Shown: positions 16,485-24,732, counted from the first letter of the stretch. The stretch: 64,000 nt of DNA from Sphingomonas sp. 1F27F7B (GCF_005503355.1 NZ_SCMK01000012.1:62001-126000); one strand, 5' to 3'. Made by a program: numbers and translations. Notes: generated from the sequence alone by a model not told the origin.

Positions 16485-17000
16485 TCAGCGCTCGGCCGCT
16501 GCCTTCAGCCCGGCGACCTGCGCCGCCAGCACGCCATCGACCGGCGCGGCGATGCGGCCCAGGCCCGGCGCACCGGCCACGGCATATTCGACGCTGACCA
16601 TCGTCGACTTGCCGTCCGCCGCCGGATCGAGCGTCACTGTCATCACTGCGCTGGCCGGAAAGGATTGCAGCGGCCCGAGCCCGCCGCGGAGACGCAGCAT
16701 CTTGCCCGGCCGAACGAAGATCACGTGCATATGCTCGACGCCGCCCCCGTCCGGCAGCTTCTCGCACCAACAGCCGCCGGCGCGCGCGTCGAGCGACAGA
16801 TTCGCGGCATTGCCCGACCAGCTATGCTCACCGCTCCACCACGCCGATGGCGTGACCAATATGGCCCAGACCTTCGCGGGCGGGGCGGCGATCGCAGCCT
16901 TCTCGACAACGGTGAAGCTGGTTTCCGTCGAAGCCGTAACTTCGGCGGCCGCGGGTGCGGCGGCGGCAAGCGCCAGCGCGATCGGCAAAAGGGCCTTCAT
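16485..17000 (-). CDS. SRPBCC/START-fold secreted protein
   Basis: 171 residues. The ATG at 17000 follows AGGAGG and opens a signal peptide ending PAAAE. The rest matches the SRPBCC (polyketide cyclase/dehydrase-like) fold: KAAIAAPPAKVWAIL then W-rich loop (TPSAWWSGEHSWSG), a central strand with MHVIFVRPGKMLRLRGGLGPLQ, and a C-terminal helix (DGVLAAQVAGLKAAAE). These proteins form a hydrophobic cavity and bind lipids or other ligands. The periplasmic location is inferred. It is read with the deacetylase upstream (27-bp gap). Confidence 0.85.
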   Translation of the reverse strand: MKALLPIALALAAAAPAAAEVTASTETSFTVVEKAAIAAPPAKVWAILVTPSAWWSGEHSWSGNAANLSLDARAGGCWCEKLPDGGGVEHMHVIFVRPGKMLRLRGGLGPLQSFPASAVMTVTLDPAADGKSTMVSVEYAVAGAPGLGRIAAPVDGVLAAQVAGLKAAAER

Positions 17001-17027
17001 CTTCCCTCCTTCGTCGAGGAAGAGCGA

Positions 17028-18098
17028 TCATAGCGCGCAGAGCAGCATTCCAGAAGCGGCGGCGACGCGGCGCGGCATTTCCATCTCGATCCGCCGGGCC
17101 GCCGTGCGAGCGACGGAGAGATAGTGGAGCGTGCCGTCCAGATAGGCATCAAAGGCACTCGCCCGGACATGTTGCCCGTCGATGAAGCGGCGCAGCGCAT
17201 AGGGGCTGTCGCCAGGCGCGTTGAGCCCCTCGGTCACGAGCGTGGCGGAACGGATGCCGCTCGCCGCGAGAAGCGCGGGTGCAGAGGGATGGAAGGTGCC
17301 GCTCGGATAGCAGAAATGCTCGGGCTCGCGGCCGCCGGTCGCAGCGACCAGCGCCGCTCGATTCGCCGCGATCTCCGGCACGAGCTGGCCGATACGGCCC
17401 GCGACGTCGATATGCCGATGGGTATGGAGCTGGATGTCGACGCCCCGGCCATGCGCATCGGCGATCTCGGCCGGGCGCATCAGGTGGAACTGCCGGCAGT
17501 CGAGCCAGGCTTCGCCGATCCCGAACGCCCGGCCATAGGCGCGCAGCGCATCGAGGCGCTCCGCCTCGGGCACGGCCTCGATCCGGCGGATCACGCCGCC
17601 GCGATCTTCCCCCGTCCGGCCCGAGGCGGCGATGAGATAGTCGACCGCGACGTTCACCACCGGCAGATCGCGCTCCGAATACCAGGTGGTCGCATAGAGC
17701 GTCGCGGGCAGGCGATGCCGCTCGAGCACCGGCAGCATGTGGCTGTGGGTCGAAGCCCAGCCATCGTCGATCGTGATCACCACTGCGGCGGCCGGCAGGC
17801 GGTTCGCGGCGAGCCGCTCGACTGCCTCGCCCAGCGGCAGCACCGGCAAGCCCGAGCGGGCAAGCCGCGCCATGCGCGCCGCGAACTGCTCGGGCGTCAT
17901 GAACAGACAGCGGCCAAAAGGTGCGCCGGGCACCAGCCACAAGCCGTGATAGCAAAGGATGCGCAGCTGGGCGCCGGTCGCGCGGCGGGCGAGCATCGAC
18001 AGGCCGGTCCACCGGGTGGCTCGCAACAGGGCATGCTTGGGCAGCATCGGCAACCAATCCCCCGCCCGGCCGGAATGCCGGAGCGCGGGGATCGTCAC
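17028..18098 (-). CDS. Polysaccharide deacetylase family protein (NodB homology)
   Basis: 356 residues from the GTG at 18098; an internal ATG at 18047 with GGGGGA upstream is an equally possible start. The NodB signature appears as ITIDDGWAST (TFDDG motif with both metal/catalytic Asp residues) at about 110-120. An HTHRHID motif provides the metal-binding histidines, followed by FCYPSGTFHP. The family removes N- or O-acetyl groups from surface polysaccharides or peptidoglycan. No signal peptide is evident. The gene lies between adk and a START-fold gene in the split ribosomal cluster. Confidence 0.9.
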   Translation of the reverse strand: MTIPALRHSGRAGDWLPMLPKHALLRATRWTGLSMLARRATGAQLRILCYHGLWLVPGAPFGRCLFMTPEQFAARMARLARSGLPVLPLGEAVERLAANRLPAAAVVITIDDGWASTHSHMLPVLERHRLPATLYATTWYSERDLPVVNVAVDYLIAASGRTGEDRGGVIRRIEAVPEAERLDALRAYGRAFGIGEAWLDCRQFHLMRPAEIADAHGRGVDIQLHTHRHIDVAGRIGQLVPEIAANRAALVAATGGREPEHFCYPSGTFHPSAPALLAASGIRSATLVTEGLNAPGDSPYALRRFIDGQHVRASAFDAYLDGTLHYLSVARTAARRIEMEMPRRVAAASGMLLCAL

Positions 18099-18168
18099 AG
18101 CCCCGGCTTAAGCAGGGGTTAGGGCAACAATATATTACAAAGCGCCGGGCGCCCCGGCCGAGCCGGGA

Positions 18169-18822
18169 TCAGGCTCCGCCGTCGAGGATCGCGTCGATCT
18201 GCGCGCCCACTTCGGCGATGTCGGCCATGCCGTCGACCTTCCGCACCAGGCCCTTGGCATCGTAGAAGGGCAGGATCGGCGCCGTCTTGGCCCGATATTC
18301 GGCCATGCGAGTGCGCACCGTCTCGGCATTGTCGTCCGGACGGCGCTTGAACTCGTGATGGCCGCACACGTCGCAAGTGCCGGCGACCTTGGGCAGCTTG
18401 AACTTGTCGTGATAGCCCTCGCCGCAATTCGCACAGGTGAAGCGGCCTTCGACCCGCTCGACCAGCGCGTCCTCGTCCACTTCCAGTTCGATCACGTAAT
18501 CGAGCTTGCGGCCGCGCTCCGAGAGCAGCGAATCCAGCGACTCCGCCTGGGCCACGGTGCGCGGATAGCCATCGAAGATCGCGCCGTTCAGCGTATCTTC
18601 CATGTCCAGCCGCTCGCCGATGATGCCCGAGACGATCGCGTCGGACACGAGCTCACCCGCATCCATCACCGCCTTGGCCTGGAGGCCGGTGGGCGTGCCC
18701 GCCTTCACCGCGGCGCGCAGCATGTCGCCGGTCGAGAGCTGCACCATGCCGCGCTCGCTCTCGAGACGCTTCGCCTGGGTGCCCTTGCCGGCTCCCGGCG
18801 GGCCCAACAGGATGATGTTCAC
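18169..18822 (-). CDS. adk: Adenylate kinase
   Basis: 217 residues; interconverts AMP + ATP with 2 ADP. The GTG at 18822 starts the phosphate-binding loop region NIILLGPPGAGKGTQ. The LID domain carries four cysteines (CANC and CDVC), the zinc-binding form found in many alphaproteobacteria and Gram-positives. It follows secY by 39 bases, the standard spc-operon order. Confidence 0.98.
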   Translation of the reverse strand: MNIILLGPPGAGKGTQAKRLESERGMVQLSTGDMLRAAVKAGTPTGLQAKAVMDAGELVSDAIVSGIIGERLDMEDTLNGAIFDGYPRTVAQAESLDSLLSERGRKLDYVIELEVDEDALVERVEGRFTCANCGEGYHDKFKLPKVAGTCDVCGHHEFKRRPDDNAETVRTRMAEYRAKTAPILPFYDAKGLVRKVDGMADIAEVGAQIDAILDGGA

Positions 18823-18861
18823 TAAGCCTATCCCCTCAGTTTCGGCCAGTATGGGCCGCGC

Positions 18862-20223
18862 TCAGCGCGCGCGGCCCTTGAGTTTCGCCTTCTTGATCAG
18901 GTCGCCATACTGGTGCGCCAGCAGGTGCGACTGGATCTGAGTCACGGTGTCCATCGTCACGTTGACGACGATGAGCAGGCTGGTACCGCCCATCAGGAAC
19001 GGAATGCTCATCGACGAGAACACCGCTTCGGGAACGAGGCAGATGATCGTCAGATAGGCCGCGCCGATCACGGTGATGCGGGTGAGCACATAATCGAAAT
19101 AGAGCTCGGTGTTCTTGCCGGGGCGGATGCCCGGGATGAACCCGCCATAGCGCTTGAGGTTCTCGGCCGTCTCCTCCGGATTGAACACCACGGCGGTGTA
19201 GAAGAAGGAGAAGAAGATGATGCCGAGGCCGTAGAGCGTCATGTACACCGGCGAGCCGTGGCGCAGCCAGGTGTTCAGGTTGATGATCAGGTCGCTCCAC
19301 CAGTTCTCGCCCGCGGTCATGTTGCCGGCGAACTGGGTGACCGTCAGCGGCAGCAGCAGCAGCGACGACGCGAAGATCGGCGGGATCACGCCGGCGGTGT
19401 TGAGCTTGAGCGGCAGGTGGCTGCGCTCGGCCTGCACGCCGCGCGCGGTCTGGCGCTTCGGATACTGGATCAGGATGCGGCGCTGCGCGCGCTCCATGAA
19501 GCAGATGAAGAGCACCAGGATCGCCACGCCGACGATGATCGTGATCAGGCGCAGCGGATCGATCGAGCCGGTGCGGCCGCTCTCGAACAGCTGGACCAGC
19601 GTGGTGGGCAGGCGGGCGACGATGCCGGCCATGATGATGAGCGAGATGCCGTTGCCGATGCCGCGATTGGTGATCTGCTCGCCGATCCACATCAGGAACA
19701 TGGTGCCGCCGATCAGCGAGATCACTGCGCCGATGCGGAAGACCAGACCCGGCTCGACCACGGGCTGGAGGCCCTGGCTCGCGCCAAAGGTCTCGAGCCC
19801 CACCGCGATGAAATAGCCCTGCACCGCGGTCAGCGCGACGGTGCCGTAGCGCGTGTACTGGTTCAGCCGCTTGCGGCCGCTCTCGCCTTCCTTCTTGATC
19901 GCGTTGAGCTGCGGCGACAGCGACGTCGCAAGCTGCACCACGATCGAGGCGGTGATGTAGGGCATCACGCCGAGCGCGACGATCGACATGCGGTTGAGCG
20001 CGCCGCCGGTGAAGTTGTTGAAGAAGTCGAGCACGCCGCCCTGGGTCTGCTGCGCAAGCAGGTTGAGCTGAGTCGGGTCGACGCCCGGCAGCGGCACGTA
20101 GCTCAGCATGCGGAAGACGATCAGCGCGCCGAGGGTGAACCACAGGCGCTTCTTGAGATCGGTCGCCTGGGCGAACTTCGCCAGGTTGATGCTGGAAGCA
20201 AGTTGATCGGAGGCGGAGGCCAT
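18862..20223 (-). CDS. secY: Preprotein translocase channel subunit SecY
   Basis: 453 residues with ten hydrophobic segments, forming the Sec channel in the inner membrane. Family motifs include VPLPGVDP near the N-terminus, the plug/TM2 region GGALNRMSIVALGVMPYI, and QGYFIAVGLE. The cytoplasmic loop between TM8 and TM9 has the usual basic residues. The start is ATG 20223. It is co-transcribed with rplO (164-bp gap holding hairpins) and adk. Confidence 0.98.
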   Translation of the reverse strand: MASASDQLASSINLAKFAQATDLKKRLWFTLGALIVFRMLSYVPLPGVDPTQLNLLAQQTQGGVLDFFNNFTGGALNRMSIVALGVMPYITASIVVQLATSLSPQLNAIKKEGESGRKRLNQYTRYGTVALTAVQGYFIAVGLETFGASQGLQPVVEPGLVFRIGAVISLIGGTMFLMWIGEQITNRGIGNGISLIIMAGIVARLPTTLVQLFESGRTGSIDPLRLITIIVGVAILVLFICFMERAQRRILIQYPKRQTARGVQAERSHLPLKLNTAGVIPPIFASSLLLLPLTVTQFAGNMTAGENWWSDLIINLNTWLRHGSPVYMTLYGLGIIFFSFFYTAVVFNPEETAENLKRYGGFIPGIRPGKNTELYFDYVLTRITVIGAAYLTIICLVPEAVFSSMSIPFLMGGTSLLIVVNVTMDTVTQIQSHLLAHQYGDLIKKAKLKGRAR

Positions 20224-20247
20224 ATTGTATCAGGTCCCGGAAACAGA

Positions 20248-20385
20248 AACGGCGGATGAGCGTTTCCGCCCCCCGCCGTTCATATAGGGTGTCCAACCCT
20301 TTGGGCAATCTGTCCCCGGCCAAGGCTGGGGACAAGTTGCGGCACGGCGCTATGCTGGGCCCCGGCGCAAGGCCGGGGAGCAGCA
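20248..20385 (-). other. Three hairpins between rplO and secY
   Basis: From rplO towards secY: GC-rich stem within 20354-20385 (CCCCGGC / GCCGGGG), stem TGTCCCC (20311-20317) with GGGGACA (20328-20334), and AACGGCGG (20248-20255) with CCGCCGTT (20273-20280). No T-runs follow. They resemble the CCCAGCCTTG-type palindromes at 47578 and may be repeat-derived or set the L15:SecY ratio. Confidence 0.5.
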
Positions 20386-20387
20386 GG

Positions 20388-20939
20388 TTACGCCTTGGCG
20401 GCAGCCTTCTTGGCTTCCTTGTCGGCCGCGCGCGCCTTCTGCACGACGCGGTGCTTGGCCTTGGCCTTCTCGGCGGCCGGCACGATCTCCGGGATCGTCA
20501 CGGTGCCGCCGGCCTTCTCGACCGCTTCCTTCGCGCTCTTCGACGCGCCGGCGACGGTGAAGTTCAGCTTGGCCTTGAGTTCGCCCTTGCCGAGCAGGCG
20601 CACGCCGTCCTTGCCGCCACGGGTCAGGCCCGCCGCGTTCAGCTCGGCCTGGGTGATGTCGGTCGCGGTCAGCTTGCCCGAATCGATCGCCTTCTGGATC
20701 GCGCCCAGGTTCACCTCGGCATAGTCCTTGGCGAAGATGTTGTTGAAGCCGCGCTTCGGGATGCGCATGTGGAGCGGCATCTGGCCGCCCTCGAAGCCCT
20801 TGATCGAAACGCCTTCGCGGCTCTTCTGGCCCTTCTGGCCGCGGCCGGCGGTCTTGCCCAGGCCCGAACCGATGCCGCGGCCGACACGGACGCGGCCCTG
20901 ACGGGCGCCATAATTATCGCGGAGATCGTTGAGCTTCAT
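20388..20939 (-). CDS. rplO: 50S ribosomal protein L15
   Basis: 183 residues starting [14 protein letters not shown] at 20939, chosen over a longer open frame because it is the family N-terminus. The Gly/Arg-rich rRNA-binding N-terminal part ([19 protein letters not shown]) and the C-terminal globular domain are present, plus the Lys/Ala-rich tail seen in sphingomonads. Normally rpmD precedes it. Here it is the first gene of the transcript rplO-secY-adk and has its own promoter. Confidence 0.98.
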   Translation of the reverse strand: MKLNDLRDNYGARQGRVRVGRGIGSGLGKTAGRGQKGQKSREGVSIKGFEGGQMPLHMRIPKRGFNNIFAKDYAEVNLGAIQKAIDSGKLTATDITQAELNAAGLTRGGKDGVRLLGKGELKAKLNFTVAGASKSAKEAVEKAGGTVTIPEIVPAAEKAKAKHRVVQKARAADKEAKKAAAKA

Positions 20940-20988
20940 GGTCGTGCACTCGCTTTCGCTTTTGTCGCGCGTTGAAAAGGAAGCGGGG

Positions 20989-21017
20989 CCCATAGCGGCG
21001 GGATCGGGGTTTGTCAC
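20989..21017 (-). promoter_or_regulatory. rplO-secY-adk promoter
   Basis: GTGACA (21012-21017) and TATGGG (20989-20994) are separated by 17 bp, about 50 bases upstream of rplO. The layout matches that before rpsM. Confidence 0.6.
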
Positions 21018-21114
21018 CCCCCTTGCAGCGCGGCCGAGAAAACTACCTTCCCCGCCCCGCGCGCCGGCACGATGCGGCACGGCCCGGAATTCGGCACCCC
21101 GCGAGGCGCGACTT

Positions 21115-21133
21115 CGAACCCCGCAGGGGTTCG
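21115..21133 (-). other. Hairpin downstream of tRNA-Arg
   Basis: CGAACCCC (21115-21122) pairs perfectly with GGGGTTCG (21126-21133) around GCA. It lies about 50 bases past the tRNA 3' end. A T-rich stretch (TTTTTGTTTT on the minus strand, 21171-21180) follows the tRNA directly and may be the real stop signal. Confidence 0.45.
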
Positions 21134-21180
21134 CAAGGGCGAACGCCCGCCCGAGCTTATGCGAGGTTCCAAAACAAAAA

Positions 21181-21257
21181 TGGTGCCCCGGGAGAGACTC
21201 GAACTCCCGACCTGCGGTTTAGGAAACCGTTGCTCTGTCCTGCTGAGCTACCGGGGC
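21181..21257 (-). tRNA. tRNA-Arg (anticodon CCT)
   Basis: A full cloverleaf is read on the minus strand: acceptor stem GCCCCGG/CCGGGGC, D-arm GCTC-GAGC, anticodon loop TTCCTAA (CCT, decodes AGG), T-arm with GTTCGAGTC, and an encoded CCA at 21181-21183. AGG is rare in GC-rich genomes, and this tRNA is a common integration site, but no integrase lies beside it here. Confidence 0.95.
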
Positions 21258-21304
21258 ACAATCGGGTTCAGGAAGGCGCGTCGTATCGGGCCGGGCGCGG
21301 CCGG

Positions 21305-21781
21305 TCAATTGCACGCCTCGGGCGGCACCACCGGCAACGGCAGCGGCGCGACGGGGACGCCCTCTTCGATCAGCGCCTTCGCTTCCGCCACGCTGGTCTG
21401 ACCGTGGATCGGGCCGGCGGGCGCCTCGCCCAGATGCATGGCACGCGCCTTGTCGGCAAAGGCGGTGCCGACCCATTGCGATCCCTCCAGCAGCTTCGCC
21501 TGCGCGTCGGCCAGCGCGGCCATCGCGGCCTTGAGCACCTCGGGCGGAGGCACCGGCTGCCCCTGGGCCGGCGGCGCCGATGCCGGCGCGGGCACCGGCG
21601 CCTGGTTGCCCTTGGCGCCGACATTGGGCGCCATCACTGCCTTGGCCACGTCCACGCTGCCGCACATCGGACAGGCGACCAGCCCGGCGGCGCGCTGGTC
21701 CGCATAAGCCGCGCTCGATCCGAACCACGCCTCGAAGACATGGCCGACACTGCATTTGAGGTCGAAGACGATCACGGGCAC
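21305..21781 (-). CDS. DUF1178 family protein
   Basis: 158 residues from the GTG at 21781 (VPVIVFDLKCSVGHVFEAWFGS). This N-terminus, with one Cys at residue 10 and a CPMC pair at about 37-40, is the zinc-ribbon-like pattern of DUF1178 proteins. The C-terminus ends with the family segment GEAPAGPIHGQTSVAEAKALIEEGV, here split by composition into GEAPAGPIHG and AEAKALIEEGVP. The function of the family is unknown. It lies 9 bases downstream of the glutaredoxin gene in the same direction, an arrangement common in alphaproteobacteria. Confidence 0.9.
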   Translation of the reverse strand: MPVIVFDLKCSVGHVFEAWFGSSAAYADQRAAGLVACPMCGSVDVAKAVMAPNVGAKGNQAPVPAPASAPPAQGQPVPPPEVLKAAMAALADAQAKLLEGSQWVGTAFADKARAMHLGEAPAGPIHGQTSVAEAKALIEEGVPVAPLPLPVVPPEACN

Positions 21782-21790
21782 CCGGCCCCG

Positions 21791-22048
21791 TCAGGCCGCG
21801 AGCAGCGGGTCGAGTCCGCCGCGCGCATCGAGCGCCGCGAGATCGTCCGAGCCGCCGATATGCTTGCCGGCGATGAAGATCTGGGGAACCGTGGTGCGGC
21901 CATGGGCGCGGTCGATCATCTCGGCGCGGTGCGGGCCGCCCATCGAGATGTCGATCTCCTCATATTCGGCATGCTTGCCGTCGAGCAGCGCCTTGGCGCG
22001 ATAGCAATAGGGGCAGAAGGCCTTGGTGTAGATTTCGATCTTGGGCAT
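21791..22048 (-). CDS. grxC: Glutaredoxin 3
   Basis: 85 residues from the ATG at 22048. The GTG four codons upstream has a worse ribosome-site position, since AGGTG lies ten bases before the ATG. The thioredoxin fold has the dithiol active site CPYC at residues 12-15 and the glutathione-binding TVPQIFI and GGSDDL motifs. It reduces protein disulphides and glutathione mixed disulphides in the cytoplasm. It is probably co-transcribed with the ComF gene upstream and the DUF1178 gene downstream. Confidence 0.95.
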   Translation of the reverse strand: MPKIEIYTKAFCPYCYRAKALLDGKHAEYEEIDISMGGPHRAEMIDRAHGRTTVPQIFIAGKHIGGSDDLAALDARGGLDPLLAA

Positions 22049-22082
22049 CGCGGAATACACCTGTGGTCGCGCCGGGCACTTG

Positions 22083-22829
22083 TCAATCTACGCCCTCTCC
22101 TTCCGTCAGAACACGCGCCCAGCACAGAAGGATCACGCGCGCCGCCCCGCCGCGCTTGAGCGCCCGCACGCAGGCGGCGGCGGTGGCGCCGCTGGTATGG
22201 ACGTCGTCGACCAACACCACTGTCTTGCCGGCAAGGCGCGCGCGGGCCTGCGGCGCAAGCGCGAAGGCGCCGGCGACGGCCCTTGCCCGCGCCGCCCCGC
22301 CCAGCCCGCGCAACACCGGCGTCGCCCTCACCCGCCGCAGCAGGTCGGGCATCGACGGCACGCCATGCGCGCGGGAGAGCGCGGCGGCGACCAGCCCGGC
22401 CTGGTTGTAGCCGCGCGACCACAGCCGCCAGCGATGGAGCGGCACCGGAACGAGCAGATCGGCTTCCTCCGGCATCAATCGGGCCATGGCACGCGCCATG
22501 GTGCCGGCGCAGGCAAGCCTGCCCGAATATTTGAGCTTGAGCGCAATTCCCCGCGCCACTTCGCCATAGGCAACTGCGGCGCGGATCCCGTCATGCGGCG
22601 GCGGATCGGCGATACAGGCGGCGCAGCGGGCGCCTTCGCCCCGGTCGTGATCGAAGGGCGCGTGACAGGCGGCGCACCAGGGCGGGCCGAGGAAGCGCAG
22701 GCTGGTCCAGCAGGACGCGCAGAAGCGATGGTCCGCCGGCGTGATCGTGCCGCAGCCCGGGCAGCGCGGCGGCAGCGCGAGATCCGCGATGCGGAGCAGG
22801 GAAGCGCAATAGTCGCGGAGCCGGGCCAC
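22083..22829 (-). CDS. ComF family amidophosphoribosyltransferase-like protein
   Basis: 248 residues from the GTG at 22829 (AAGGCGAG upstream); an ATG at 22880 would add 17 residues and overlap the divergent gene. Four N-terminal cysteine pairs (PRCPGCG, FCASC, WCAAC, RCAAC) form zinc ribbons. The C-terminal phosphoribosyltransferase domain has the PRPP-binding motif VVLVDDVHTSGAT. ComF proteins are linked to DNA uptake and recombination, but most alphaproteobacterial members are uncharacterised. Confidence 0.9.
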   Translation of the reverse strand: MARLRDYCASLLRIADLALPPRCPGCGTITPADHRFCASCWTSLRFLGPPWCAACHAPFDHDRGEGARCAACIADPPPHDGIRAAVAYGEVARGIALKLKYSGRLACAGTMARAMARLMPEEADLLVPVPLHRWRLWSRGYNQAGLVAAALSRAHGVPSMPDLLRRVRATPVLRGLGGAARARAVAGAFALAPQARARLAGKTVVLVDDVHTSGATAAACVRALKRGGAARVILLCWARVLTEGEGVD

Positions 22830-22871
22830 ACTCGCCTTGTCCCCGGCGGCGCGGCGGCGCACAAGCGCGCC

Positions 22872-23717
22872 ATGCCCCATAATGGTTCTAGCGATTCCGC
22901 CGAGATCTTCGATCGCGCCCTGCGCCGCAAACGCCGCGACCGCGCCGCGCGCCGCTACGAAGGGTTCCTGCGCGAGCACATGCTCGAAGGGATTCGCGAC
23001 CGGCTGGCGGCAGTGACGCGCAATTTCCGCGACGTGCTCGACCTGGGCAGCTTCGGCGGCGGCTTCGATCTGGCCGGCGCACGGATTGCGCGGATCGACG
23101 CGGGCGCGCGGTTCGCGGCGATAGCGGGCGGCGTGCAGGCCGACGAGGATCGCCACCCCTTTCCCGAGGCGAGCTTTGATCTGGTGGTGAGCGTGGGCGT
23201 GCTCGATCAGGTCAACGACGTGCCCGGCGCACTCGCCCTCGCGCGGCGGGCGCTCCGGCCCGACGGGCTGTTTCTCGGCGCCTTTCTGGGCGCGGGCACG
23301 CTGGCAACGCTGCGCAGCGTGTTCCTCGAGGCGGAAGGCGAGCGCCCGGTGGCGCGCTTCCACCCGCAGATCGACGTGCGCGCGGCCGGCGACTTGCTCA
23401 CCCGCGCGGGCTTCGCGCTGCCGGTGGCGGACGTGGAGGCGCTGGCGGTGCGCTATTCCAGCATGTTCTCGCTGCTGGGCGACTTGCGCGGCATGGCCGC
23501 GACCAACTTGCTGCCGGGCACCCCGCCCCTCACCCGCACCACGCTCGCCCGCGCCGCAGAGGCCTTTGCCGGACGCGCCGACCCGGACGGCAAGACGGCG
23601 GAGCGCTTCGAGATCGTCTATCTGACCGGCTGGGCGCCGGACGAATCCCAGCCCAGGCCGGCCCGGCGCGGGAGTGCCACGGCGTCGCTGGCGGAAGCGC
23701 TCAAGGGCAAGCGCTGA
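22872..23717 (+). CDS. SAM-dependent methyltransferase, NDUFAF5/BioC-like
   Basis: 281 residues from the ATG at 22872. The N-terminus AEIFDRALRRKRRDRAA closely follows the pattern of mitochondrial NDUFAF5 and its alphaproteobacterial relatives. A Rossmann-like methyltransferase domain follows, with VLDLGSFGGGFD as the SAM loop, the acidic IDAG strand end, and HPFPEASFDLVVSVGVLDQV. NDUFAF5 is a complex I assembly factor that hydroxylates an arginine of NDUFS7; whether the bacterial protein does so is unproven. Its start overlaps the alternative ComF start on the other strand. Its 3' end overlaps mutT by 17 bp, convergent. Confidence 0.85.
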   Translation: MPHNGSSDSAEIFDRALRRKRRDRAARRYEGFLREHMLEGIRDRLAAVTRNFRDVLDLGSFGGGFDLAGARIARIDAGARFAAIAGGVQADEDRHPFPEASFDLVVSVGVLDQVNDVPGALALARRALRPDGLFLGAFLGAGTLATLRSVFLEAEGERPVARFHPQIDVRAAGDLLTRAGFALPVADVEALAVRYSSMFSLLGDLRGMAATNLLPGTPPLTRTTLARAAEAFAGRADPDGKTAERFEIVYLTGWAPDESQPRPARRGSATASLAEALKGKR

Positions 23718-24126
23718 TAGGCGCCAGCCTCGCCAGCGCTTCCACCAGCGGCACGTCCGCCGGCGGCATCGGCAGTCCGCGCATCTCCGCCGGCACCACC
23801 CAGCGGAGCTGCGTCGCATGGTGCGCCACTGCATCCCCCTCCCATGCCCGCAGCGTGTAGAGCAGCAGGAGCAGGTGACGGCCCGCCAGGGGTTCGCTGG
23901 CGAAAGCGAGCGGCCGCAGCCCGCGCACGTCGAGGGTGATCCCCAACTCCTCGTGCAGTTCGCGCGCCAGCGCTGCTTCGGGGGCTTCGCCAGGCTCGAT
24001 CTTGCCGCCCGGAAACTCCCAGAGCCCGGCCATCGGCTTGCCCGGCGGACGCTGCTGGAGGAGCACGCGGCCGCGGGGGTCGATCAGCGCGGCCGCGACC
24101 ACGAGCAACATATCAGAAGCACTCAT
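23701..24126 (-). CDS. mutT: 8-oxo-dGTP diphosphatase, MutT-type Nudix hydrolase
   Basis: 141 residues. The Nudix box runs GGKIEPGEAPEAALARELHEELGI (positions about 40-62), complete with the metal-binding EELG. The N-terminal LVVAAALIDPRGRVLLQQRP and the LWEFPGGK lead are typical of MutT, which removes 8-oxo-dGTP from the nucleotide pool to prevent mutations. The ATG at 24126 is the only good start. It is convergent with the methyltransferase gene and divergent from the pilin genes. Confidence 0.9.
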   Translation of the reverse strand: MSASDMLLVVAAALIDPRGRVLLQQRPPGKPMAGLWEFPGGKIEPGEAPEAALARELHEELGITLDVRGLRPLAFASEPLAGRHLLLLLYTLRAWEGDAVAHHATQLRWVVPAEMRGLPMPPADVPLVEALARLAPISACP

Positions 24127-24187
24127 CAGCTTTTCGTTAAGCCTCTTCGGCTAGATTATTGCCATCATTGGAGAAGAAGCGCCCCAA

Positions 24188-24376
24188 ATGCGAGCCCTTG
24201 TTCGAACGATCCGCGACCTGATCCATGACCGCCGCGCGGCGACCGCGGTGGAATATGGCTTCATCCTCGCGCTCATCGTCATCGCGATGATGGCCAGCCT
24301 GGTGAGCGTGGCCAACACCACCACCAGCATGTGGAGCAACGTCACCGACAAGGTGCAGTCGGCCACGCAATCCTGA
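24188..24376 (+). CDS. Flp-family type IVb pilin (copy 1)
   Basis: 62 residues: a basic leader (MRALVRTIRDLIHDRR), then AATAVEYGFILALIVIAMM, the Flp hydrophobic helix with Glu at +5 and Tyr at +6. The residue before the cleavage site is Ala rather than the usual Gly, so processing by prepilin peptidase may be less efficient. The C-terminus (WSNVTDKVQSATQS) is polar. Flp pilins form bundle-forming Tad pili for surface attachment. No other tad/cpa genes are in the window. Confidence 0.9.
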   Translation: MRALVRTIRDLIHDRRAATAVEYGFILALIVIAMMASLVSVANTTTSMWSNVTDKVQSATQS

Positions 24377-24380
24377 TTTG

Positions 24381-24396
24381 GTTACGACATCGTAAC
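24381..24396. promoter_or_regulatory. 16-bp palindrome upstream of pilin copy 2
   Basis: GTTACGA and TCGTAAC flank a CA spacer, a perfect 7-2-7 inverted repeat placed 5 bases after the copy-1 stop and 111 bases before the copy-2 start. This is a likely regulator-binding site. The regulator is unknown. Confidence 0.5.
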
Positions 24397-24506
24397 ACTC
24401 GGTCTTAGCCGTTTCTTTACTTCCCATCCGTAGTTTCGACGTGCCGAACCGGAGCTTCCGGGGAGGCCGGGTGAATGAAGCAATTCTTGAACACTGGAGA
24501 CCGGTT

Positions 24507-24674
24507 ATGCAGAAGATCCGCAACTTCCTGAAGAATTCGAAGGGCGCGACCGCCATCGAGTACGGCCTGATCGCCGCTCTGATCGCCGTCGCCGCGATTG
24601 CCGCCATGCAGGGCCTCGGCAACTCGCTGAAGTCGACCTTCACCAACGTTTCGTCGAGCATGAAGGTCTCGTAA
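24507..24674 (+). CDS. Flp-family type IVb pilin (copy 2)
   Basis: 55 residues from the ATG at 24507, with GGAGA eight bases upstream. The leader MQKIRNFLKNSKG ends in Gly at the prepilin cleavage site, then comes ATAIEYGLIAALIAVAAIAAM and a short tail ending NVSSSMKVS. All features of a standard Flp pilin are present. A strong terminator follows, so this is probably the main pilin. The mature sequence is nearly identical to copy 3. Confidence 0.95.
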   Translation: MQKIRNFLKNSKGATAIEYGLIAALIAVAAIAAMQGLGNSLKSTFTNVSSSMKVS

Positions 24675-24700
24675 GCCTTCCGACGAAGCCAATACGAAAC

Positions 24701-24732
24701 GGGCGGCGGGACATTGGTTCCGCCGCCCTTTT
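24701..24732 (+). terminator. Terminator after pilin copy 2
   Basis: A perfect 9-bp stem GGGCGGCGG (24701-24709) with CCGCCGCCC (24720-24728), a 10-base loop and a following TTTT. It isolates copy 3, which must use its own promoter; TACAAT at 24789-24794 is a candidate -10 only a few bases before the copy-3 start. Confidence 0.9.

Noticed and set aside
21181..21257. tRNA-Arg as the attachment site of an integrated element
   Set aside because: No integrase gene and no repeated tRNA 3' end were found on either side within the window.
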